Below, in pieces: positions 57,997-64,000 of a stretch of 64,000 nucleotides of DNA. The translations under genes and the position numbers were made by a program. Below the pieces are notes generated by a model. It saw only the letters and a program-made list of their open reading frames with translations. It was not told the DNA's origin and did not search any database. The DNA comes from Treponema bryantii. GTDB taxonomy: Bacteria > Spirochaetota > Spirochaetia > Treponematales > Treponemataceae. The stretch covers positions 3,224,001-3,288,000 of the forward strand of contig NZ_AP025286.1 in assembly GCF_036492245.1 (NCBI RefSeq), written 5' to 3'. How positions within the stretch are numbered: position 1 is the stretch's first letter; each line of letters begins with the position of its first letter.

Positions 57997-59877
57997 ATGG
58001 ATAATAATAAATGTTTCAAACCTTTTATCCCAGCTGATAAAATTGTTCCGGAAATCACTCCGGTATCTATTATCCTGGGTATCATTCTTGCCGTACTCTT
58101 TGGTGCGGCAAATGCGTATTTGGGTCTGCGTGTAGGAATGACAGTTTCTGCTTCTATTCCTGCAGCCGTACTCTCAATGGGTATCATTCGAATCATTATG
58201 AAACGTGATTCTATCCTTGAGAATAATATGGTGCAGACAATCGGTTCAGCCGGAGAATCTCTTGCTGCTGGTGCCATTTTTACCCTTCCTGCTTTGTTCA
58301 TGTGGGCTGCAGAAAGTGATGCAATTCACAAGCCATCTTTCTGGGTAATTGCAATCATCTCTTTGTGTGCCGCTCTTCTTGGTCTTATCTTTATGGTACC
58401 GCTTCGCTCTGCTCTTATCGTAGAAGAACACGGTGTTCTTCCTTTCCCAGAAGGAACTGCCTGTGCTGAAGTTCTCCTTGCAGGTGAAGAAGGTGGAGAA
58501 AAATCAAAAATTGTTTTCTCTGGTCTTGGTGTTTCTGCTCTTTACAAATTTATTGCAGACGGAATTAAACTCTTCCCTTCAGAAATCGACTGGTCAATTA
58601 AGCCTCTTGGTACTGGATTTGGAATGGATGTTCTTCCTGCTCTTGCCAGCGTTGGTTACATTTGTGGAAAGAAAATTTCTGCTTATATGTTAGCCGGTGG
58701 TATTCTTGGCTGGTTTGTTGCCATTCCTTTGATTTACTTCTTTGGTGATTCTTCTGTATTTGCTCCAGCTTCTGCTGCTATCAGCGAACTTGGTGCATGG
58801 GGTATCTGGAGCAGCTACATCCGCTATATTGGTGCTGGTGCTGTTGCAACTGGTGGTATCATCAGTCTGATTAAATCTCTTCCAACAATCATCAAAACTT
58901 TCAAAAAGGCAGTTAGTGGCTTTGGTCACAAGGAAAATGTTGCAGAACGTACAAACCGCGACCTTCCTTCTCTCTTCCTTTTGATTCTTGCAGCAGTAAT
59001 CGTACTTGCAATCTGGATTATTCCAGTAATTCCTGTAGGACTTCTTGGTGCAATCATCATTTTGATTTTTGGATTCTTCTTCGCTACTGTTTCAAGCCGC
59101 ATGGTTGGTCTTGTTGGTTCTTCAAACAACCCGGTTTCTGGTATGGCTATTGCAACTCTTATTATTGCAACTGCTCTTCTTAAGGGAACTGGTCATACAG
59201 GTGTAGCAGGAATGACTTCTGCAATCTGTATTGGAACTATCATCTGTATTATCGCTTGTATGGCTGGCGATATTTCTCAGGACTTGAAAACTGGTTATAT
59301 CGTTGGTGCTACTCCTAAAAATCAGCAGATTGGTGAATTGATTGGTAGCGTTGTTTCTGCAGCTGCTATTGGTGGAATCATGTATCTTCTTGATGCTGCA
59401 TGGGGCTTTGGTTCAAAAGAACTCCCAGCACCTCAGGCAACTTTGATGAAGCTTGTAGTTGAAGGCGTCATGGGTGGATCACTTCCTTGGACACTTGTTC
59501 TTACAGGAGCCGGAATTGCTGTTGCAGTTGAAATTATTGGAATTCCAGTTCTTCCTGTTGCAATTGGTCTTTATCTTCCTATTCATCTTTCTGCTCCAAT
59601 TTTTGCAGGTGGTCTCCTCCGTGCATTCTTTGACCGCAAAGGTGAAGAAGGTAATTCAATTACTGAAAAGGGAATCCTTTATGGTTCAGGACTTATTGCC
59701 GGTGAAGGTCTTATCGGTATCCTTCTCGCTGTATTCGCAATAATCCCACTTTCATCAGGAAAATCTCTGCTTGAAGCAATTGATCTTGGTGGAATTCTCG
59801 GCAACTTCGGTGGTCTTGCATTCTTCATCCTTTTACTTGCTTCTTTTGTGTGGTTTACTGCTCGTAAAAAGAAATAG
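57997..59877 (+). CDS. OPT-family oligopeptide/metal-chelate transporter
   Basis: 626 residues from ATG 57997; the frame is open from 57958 but the family starts at FKPFIPADKIVPEITPVSII. About 15 membrane segments; NAYLGLRVGMTVSASIPAAV, VGSSNNPVSGMAIATL, HTGVAGMTSAICIG and DISQDLKTGYIVGATPKNQQ are the OPT hallmarks. Proton-driven uptake of small peptides or metal chelates into the cytoplasm. The PqqD-like gene follows after five bases. Confidence 0.92.
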   Translation: MDNNKCFKPFIPADKIVPEITPVSIILGIILAVLFGAANAYLGLRVGMTVSASIPAAVLSMGIIRIIMKRDSILENNMVQTIGSAGESLAAGAIFTLPALFMWAAESDAIHKPSFWVIAIISLCAALLGLIFMVPLRSALIVEEHGVLPFPEGTACAEVLLAGEEGGEKSKIVFSGLGVSALYKFIADGIKLFPSEIDWSIKPLGTGFGMDVLPALASVGYICGKKISAYMLAGGILGWFVAIPLIYFFGDSSVFAPASAAISELGAWGIWSSYIRYIGAGAVATGGIISLIKSLPTIIKTFKKAVSGFGHKENVAERTNRDLPSLFLLILAAVIVLAIWIIPVIPVGLLGAIIILIFGFFFATVSSRMVGLVGSSNNPVSGMAIATLIIATALLKGTGHTGVAGMTSAICIGTIICIIACMAGDISQDLKTGYIVGATPKNQQIGELIGSVVSAAAIGGIMYLLDAAWGFGSKELPAPQATLMKLVVEGVMGGSLPWTLVLTGAGIAVAVEIIGIPVLPVAIGLYLPIHLSAPIFAGGLLRAFFDRKGEEGNSITEKGILYGSGLIAGEGLIGILLAVFAIIPLSSGKSLLEAIDLGGILGNFGGLAFFILLLASFVWFTARKKK

Positions 59878-59882
59878 GAGTT

Positions 59883-60242
59883 ATGACGATGAAAAATAAA
59901 ACTAAGACAAGAAAGCTTTCTGCAAACTATATGGATATAGTATTTATTAAAAATGCTGATATTCAATGGCGCGTAAAAGAAAATGGAATTGTTGAAGTTG
60001 ATATGGTAAACAAGGGATTTTTTAATTCCATTGCCCAGAAGTTTTTTCATCGTCCGAGAGTGAGCCATATTGCTCTGGATAAATACGGAACAACCTTGTG
60101 GCTCGCGCTCGACGGCACTGCAACGGTAAACGATGTTCTTGAAAAAATGAAAGAAGCTTTTCCAGAGGAACAGGATAAAATGCTGAACCGTGTTGTTCAG
60201 TTCCTTACTACCTTGGAAAGCTGGAAGTTTATTAGTAGATAA
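59883..60242 (+). CDS. PqqD-like protein
   Basis: 119 residues (ATG 59883 or 59889). VRENGIVEVDMVNKG-type start and KYGTTLWLALDGTATVNDVL, then FPEEQDKMLNRVVQFLTTLE, match the PqqD/RRE winged-helix fold, which binds leader peptides of RiPPs. No radical SAM enzyme or precursor peptide is nearby, so the job may be different. Linked by spacing to the OPT transporter, which could hint at a peptide theme. Followed by a strong terminator. Confidence 0.8.
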   Translation: MTMKNKTKTRKLSANYMDIVFIKNADIQWRVKENGIVEVDMVNKGFFNSIAQKFFHRPRVSHIALDKYGTTLWLALDGTATVNDVLEKMKEAFPEEQDKMLNRVVQFLTTLESWKFISR

Positions 60243-60243
60243 A

Positions 60244-60274
60244 GAAAAAGCCCGAACAATGTTCGGGCTTTTTC
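60244..60274 (+). terminator. Rho-independent terminator after the OPT-PqqD pair
   Basis: GAAAAAGCCCGAAC-AAT-GTTCGGGCTTTTTC: a GC-rich stem with A and T tails, so it can work in both directions for the convergent DUF1846 gene. Confidence 0.93.
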
Positions 60275-60279
60275 TTTAT

Positions 60280-60344
60280 GTCATTGCGAGGAGCGGAGCG
60301 ACGTGGCAATCTACAATGGATTGCTTCGCTACGCTCGCAATGAC
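60280..60344. repeat. Palindromic interspersed repeat
   Basis: GTCATTGCGAG at 60280-60290 and CTCGCAATGAC at 60334-60344 are inverted arms, with GGAGCGGAGCGACGTGGCAA and a second ATTGC-type inner stem between. Repeats with this wording are common between genes in many bacteria. One copy here. Confidence 0.85.
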
Positions 60345-60352
60345 CTAGTGTA

Positions 60353-61834
60353 TTAGCCAATAAGTGGCTTCTGTTTCTTACTTACAGGCTCACAAGTCAA
60401 TACACAACCAAGCTTCTTGAAAATCTTTCTGTCGACTTCACTCAGCATAACAGTTGTATGAACCTGACATCCACGAAGATTTGGCAGCTGCTCAATTGCC
60501 ATACGGCAGTTCTCGTCTTCACGAGAAAGCATTGCAAGTGCAACAAGAACCTCATCTGTATGCAAACGAGGATTGTTTCCGCTCAGGAAATCAACCTTCA
60601 TACGCTGAATTGGCTCAATCATCTCTTTTGGAATAAGCTTAAGTTTGTGATCCAGACCAGCAAGATGCTTTGTAGCATTCAAAATAAGAGCTGCACTGGT
60701 TCCCAAAAGCTCTGTTGTTTCAGATGTAATAATTGTTCCATCTGCAAGTTCTATAGCTGCACAAACTGTTTTTGATTTTGCAGCACGTTCTTTTGCAGCA
60801 ACAGTAACCTTGCGGTCATCAGTTGTAATCTGTGCCTGCTGCATCAAAAGATTTATCTTATCAACTTCTGATTCTTCTGCATTGCCTTCTACAAGACGTC
60901 CAACTGTTTCGTAATAGCGGCGGATAATTTCCTGCTTACTTGCTTCGCAGCAGGCATCATCATCAAAAATACAATAACCGGCCATATTTACGCCCATGTC
61001 TGTAGGAGACTTATATGGGTTGTTGCCGTAAATTCCTTTGAAAATAGCATCGAGAACAGGGAAGATTTCGATATCGCGGTTGTAATTTACTGTTGTTTTT
61101 CCATAAGCCTCAAGGTGCCATGGGTCAATCATGTTTACGTCATTAAGATCTGCTGTTGCAGCTTCGTAAGCAAGGTTTACAGGGTGCTTAAGCGGAAGAT
61201 TCCAGATTGGGAAAGTTTCGAACTTAGCATAACCAGCTTTAATTCCACGCTTATTTTCGTGATAAAGCTGACTCAAACAGGTTGCCATCTTTCCGCTTCC
61301 TGGTCCTGGGGCTGTAATTACAACGAGAGGACGTGTTGTTTCAATGTAATCATTCTTACCAAATCCTTCATCACTTGCGATAAGAGGAACATTTGAAGGG
61401 TATCCAGGAATTGTGTAATGATAATAGGCCTTAATTCCCATCTTCTTAAGACGGGCACGGAAAGCCTTTGCAGCTTCCTGACCTGTATAATGTGTAATTA
61501 CAACACTACCAACCATGAGTCCGCGGTTCTGGAACTCATCTCTAAGGCGCAAAACATCCTTATCGTAAGTGATTCCGAGATCACTACGAACCTTGTTCTT
61601 TTCAATATCTACTGCGCTGATTACAATTACGATTTCCGCTACGTCGGCCAGTTGCATGAGCATCCGTAATTTACTGTCTGGCTGGAAACCTGGGAGAACT
61701 CGGGAAGCATGATAGTCGTCAAACAGCTTTCCACCGAATTCAAGATAGAGTTTATCGCCGAATTTGGCGATCCTTTCTTTAATGTGTTCTGACTGAATCT
61801 TCAGATACTTGTCATTATCAAATCCGTTTTTCAT
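60353..61834 (-). CDS. DUF1846 (UPF0371) protein
   Basis: 493 residues, family length. The start FDNDKYLKIQSEHIKERIAK, then LYLEFGGKLFDDYHASRVLP, and VVITAPGPGSGKMATCLSQL (P-loop-like) with TDMGVNMAGYCIFDDDACCE are the conserved marks. The family is found in gut and oral anaerobes; the activity is not known, though the P-loop suggests nucleotide binding. Cytoplasmic. Confidence 0.92.
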   Translation of the reverse strand: MKNGFDNDKYLKIQSEHIKERIAKFGDKLYLEFGGKLFDDYHASRVLPGFQPDSKLRMLMQLADVAEIVIVISAVDIEKNKVRSDLGITYDKDVLRLRDEFQNRGLMVGSVVITHYTGQEAAKAFRARLKKMGIKAYYHYTIPGYPSNVPLIASDEGFGKNDYIETTRPLVVITAPGPGSGKMATCLSQLYHENKRGIKAGYAKFETFPIWNLPLKHPVNLAYEAATADLNDVNMIDPWHLEAYGKTTVNYNRDIEIFPVLDAIFKGIYGNNPYKSPTDMGVNMAGYCIFDDDACCEASKQEIIRRYYETVGRLVEGNAEESEVDKINLLMQQAQITTDDRKVTVAAKERAAKSKTVCAAIELADGTIITSETTELLGTSAALILNATKHLAGLDHKLKLIPKEMIEPIQRMKVDFLSGNNPRLHTDEVLVALAMLSREDENCRMAIEQLPNLRGCQVHTTVMLSEVDRKIFKKLGCVLTCEPVSKKQKPLIG

Positions 61835-61883
61835 ACGGTACTTAATTATAATGCATTTATTATTTTTTCACAATGATTATTGG

Positions 61884-61912
61884 TTGACACCTTTGAAGAT
61901 GTAGAGTAAATT
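61884..61912 (+). promoter_or_regulatory. Promoter of the GGDEF gene
   Basis: TTGACA at 61884-61889, a 17-bp spacer and TAAATT at 61907-61912. Transcription would begin near 61919, after the first possible ATG (61918), which supports the start at 61933. Confidence 0.8.
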
Positions 61913-61932
61913 TGTAAATGGAAGGGAAGTTT

Positions 61933-63036
61933 ATGATTTCAAAAATTAAAAAGCTCTTAGGACTCGAGAAATTACATCCCGACGTCCAGTTCTTTCTGGA
62001 TTCTGAAAACCTCAATATAGCGCAACCTGCTTCCTTCATTGTAATGATTGTTGAGTTTGGATTATTCCTTAATACAATTATTTACGTTATAAGAAGTGGA
62101 CGACCGCCTTCAGCAAATAATCTTTTTTACAGAACTCTTTATGGTCTGATGGTTATTGCATCGGCACAGCTTTTTATTTATTCCACATACCACAAAAGAA
62201 GAGGAATTCATTTTAAGCGTTTTGCATTAGACTCAAGTATTATTATTTTCTTTCTCTCTGTTATTGCTTTTGGAATTTGCATTTCTATTAAAGATTATAT
62301 TCATGGTGAACAGATCCTGGTTTTTATTACTATAGAACTTTTTGTTGCCTGTCTTTTTATGGTTAAACCATATCTTGCAATTATACTGATAACTATTCCT
62401 TTTACTATTTTTTATTTCATGATGGCATCAGCTAACGGTATTTCTAACGCAACAAGAATAAACTATCCGGTCATTATGTTTTTCTTTATTCTTGTAAATA
62501 TTGCACACTATCAGCAGTTTCTGAGAATTGCAAATCATAATGTTGTAAATCACGCCCTCGCAGAACAATTGCGTAATGCATCCCGCTACGACTTCCTTAC
62601 TAAACTTAAAAATCGAACTGCCTTAAACATGGATTTTGAAGATTCTGATAATCCTTACTTAAATTCTCATTTTATTGTTATGCTCACAGATATTGATGAT
62701 TTTAAGATTTATAACGATACAAAGGGACATAATTTTGGCGATGAATTACTCAAGAGACTAGCTTCAATCATGCAGAATAATTTTGGAAAAACACATTGCT
62801 ATCGTTATGGTGGCGATGAATATCTGATTGTGCTTCCTGAAATCAGAGAAGACCTGTTCCTTGAAAAAATCAGAATCGCAAAAGAATGCACTAAGAATGA
62901 ATTTCATTTCAGTGGCGGCTATACCCACGGTTATGTAAGTTCAGCTAAAGATCTGCATCACCTTATCAATATTGCCGACAAGAATCTCTATGATGCCAAA
63001 GGTTCCGGTAAAAATCAGGTAATTGGAAAGTTTTAA
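61933..63036 (+). CDS. Membrane diguanylate cyclase (GGDEF)
   Basis: 367 residues from ATG 61933 (GGAAGGGAAG upstream). Six membrane segments (about 32-200), then a GGDEF domain (about 215-365): SRYDFLTKLKNRTALNMDF, FIVMLTDIDDFKIYNDTKGH, NFGDELLKRLA and CYRYGGDEYLIVLPE. The active-site motif is GGDEY in place of GGDEF, which is usually tolerated. The RxxD inhibitory site five residues before is absent. Makes c-di-GMP from two GTP. Confidence 0.92.
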   Translation: MISKIKKLLGLEKLHPDVQFFLDSENLNIAQPASFIVMIVEFGLFLNTIIYVIRSGRPPSANNLFYRTLYGLMVIASAQLFIYSTYHKRRGIHFKRFALDSSIIIFFLSVIAFGICISIKDYIHGEQILVFITIELFVACLFMVKPYLAIILITIPFTIFYFMMASANGISNATRINYPVIMFFFILVNIAHYQQFLRIANHNVVNHALAEQLRNASRYDFLTKLKNRTALNMDFEDSDNPYLNSHFIVMLTDIDDFKIYNDTKGHNFGDELLKRLASIMQNNFGKTHCYRYGGDEYLIVLPEIREDLFLEKIRIAKECTKNEFHFSGGYTHGYVSSAKDLHHLINIADKNLYDAKGSGKNQVIGKF

Positions 63037-63047
63037 TTGTACATAAA

Positions 63048-63106
63048 AAAAGCCGCCAGTGGTTGAGAGATGCTAAGCATCGTATCTAATCCGCCGACGG
63101 CTCTTT
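63048..63106. terminator. Bidirectional terminator between convergent genes
   Basis: AAAAAAAGCCGCCAG... and ...CCGCCGACGGCTCTTTT: the outer AGCCG/CGGCT arms have A and T tails, and an inner GATGCTAAGCATC hairpin gives a branched structure. It separates the GGDEF and ketoacyl synthase genes. Confidence 0.75.
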
Positions 63107-63123
63107 TATAAATGTTTGAATGT

Positions 63124-64000
63124 TTACTGATTATTCCACTTCTTGAAAATCAATGATGTGTTTACACCACCGAATGCGAAGTTATTAGCCATAACGTATT
63201 CTGCATCGATGTTGCGTCCTTCACCCTGTATGTAGTCGAGTGGAGCACACTCTGGATCTACATTTACGAGGTTTACATTTGGATGGAACCAACCTTCGTT
63301 CATCATGTTGATTGTAAGCCAGCTTTCTACACAACCGCAGGCACCGAGGATGTGTCCAATGTATGATTTAGTAGAGCTGATTGGTACAGCGCGACCGAAT
63401 GCCTTGTAAACAGCCTGAGTTTCGGAAATGTCTCCGTGAGGAGTTGCAGTTCCATGAGCGTTTACATAAGCAATCTGATCCTTTGAAATACCAGCATCTT
63501 CAATTGCCATTTCAAGACATTTTGCCTGAGTTTCGCTGTTTGGAGATGTGATGTGTGAACCGTCCATATTTGTTGCAAAGCCTGCAATTTCGCAGTAAAT
63601 CTTTGCACCGCGTTTTACAGCATGCTCAAGGTCTTCCAGAATCAAAGTACCGGCACCCTCGCCAATTACAAGACCATCTCGATCTTTGTCGAAGCACTTA
63701 GGAGTAGCTTCTGGAGTTTTATTCATGCAGGATGTTGCACCAAGCGTATCAAAAATTGCAGCGTCTGGAGCAGAAAGCTCTTCTGCACCACCGCAAATCA
63801 TAATTTCCTGTCGTCCGTCTTCTATTGCTTCATAGCCGTAACCAATAGACTGTGAACCGGAAGTACAGGCTGTATCAGTAATAATAACACGGCCGCGAAT
63901 CTGCCAGTAAACGCTCATGTTGCAGGCATTAGTCTGTGGCATAGCCTTGATGTAGGTCTGGCTGTTGAGGTGCGAAGAATCCCCAGTTTCAACCATTTTT
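63124..64000 (-). CDS. Beta-ketoacyl-ACP synthase, C-terminal part (partial)
   Basis: At least 292 residues; the frame is open to the window edge, so the true start lies outside and Met at 63996 is internal. DTACTSGSQSIGYGYEAIED carries the active-site Cys (in ACTSG in place of the common ACATG), AYVNAHGTATPHGDISETQA the first His and SSTKSYIGHILGACG the second His with the Lys before it. FabF/FabB type, elongating fatty acids by Claisen condensation with malonyl-ACP. Confidence 0.92.
   Translation of the reverse strand, partial: KMVETGDSSHLNSQTYIKAMPQTNACNMSVYWQIRGRVIITDTACTSGSQSIGYGYEAIEDGRQEIMICGGAEELSAPDAAIFDTLGATSCMNKTPEATPKCFDKDRDGLVIGEGAGTLILEDLEHAVKRGAKIYCEIAGFATNMDGSHITSPNSETQAKCLEMAIEDAGISKDQIAYVNAHGTATPHGDISETQAVYKAFGRAVPISSTKSYIGHILGACGCVESWLTINMMNEGWFHPNVNLVNVDPECAPLDYIQGEGRNIDAEYVMANNFAFGGVNTSLIFKKWNNQ

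Noticed and set aside
1-64000. tRNA or rRNA genes and prophage
   Set aside because: None seen on reading; no tRNA arms, rRNA motifs or phage structural genes.

Overview
The window looks like a piece of a spirochaete chromosome, most likely a host-associated Treponema. The grounds are an AT-rich genome with exported YD-repeat, SH3 and GH18 proteins, and an integron whose integrase gene lies on the same strand as its cassettes, as known for Treponema denticola. The genus is an inference; no rRNA or species marker is present.

Positions 1-36680 are a large chromosomal integron. It opens with the last 95 codons of the tyrosine integrase IntI, then a decayed toxin-antitoxin pair and a candidate attI, and continues as about 37 gene cassettes, each ending in an attC site. 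Thirty-two attCs form one 63-bp family and five form a second 65-67-bp family. Nearly every cassette carries first bases complementary to the R'' core of its own attC, which fixes the cassette boundaries. Cassette genes are almost all on the + strand, AT-rich and mostly of unknown function: small membrane proteins, lipoproteins, exported YD-repeat, SH3 and glycan-binding proteins, immunity-like proteins (SUKH, DUF2716, DUF4375, DUF5071), SseB, two Nudix hydrolases, an APH-fold kinase and four toxin-antitoxin modules (MazEF, two Phd/RelE pairs, and a reverse-strand DUF4160/DUF2442 pair). One 1001-bp cassette and one 208-bp ORF-less cassette each occur twice with no difference seen.

Two further repeated structures stand out. 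Every cassette starts, a fixed distance after the recombination point and just before its first gene, with a short hairpin of varied stem sequence but conserved pairing and a CACT-type loop. About fifteen cassettes also carry, between stop codon and attC, a multi-hairpin element of about 190 bp whose stems co-vary between copies. Its first hairpin has the same TCAAG/TCGAG pentaloop as the attC central hairpin.

The array ends at a degenerate attC (36618-36680), followed by a nitroreductase gene that still has the cassette-type leader hairpin, and two AT-rich exported-protein genes.

Positions 38437-64000 are ordinary chromosome with higher GC: a Gfo/Idh/MocA oxidoreductase, an Ntn-type amidase, an HlyIII-family membrane protein, RlmB-type rRNA methyltransferase with a YchJ-like protein, a double-ATPase ModF-like protein, a GH18 lipoprotein, a PFL-family protein, a tiny lipoprotein with a GNAT enzyme, a GntR-ABC operon with a clear operator, a membrane HTH regulator, an FMN-dependent alpha-hydroxy-acid dehydrogenase coupled to phosphofructokinase, a beta-propeller adenylate cyclase, YczE-like and OPT transporters, a PqqD-like protein, a DUF1846 protein, a GGDEF diguanylate cyclase and the C-terminal part of a beta-ketoacyl-ACP synthase. 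Intergenic palindromic repeats are scattered here.
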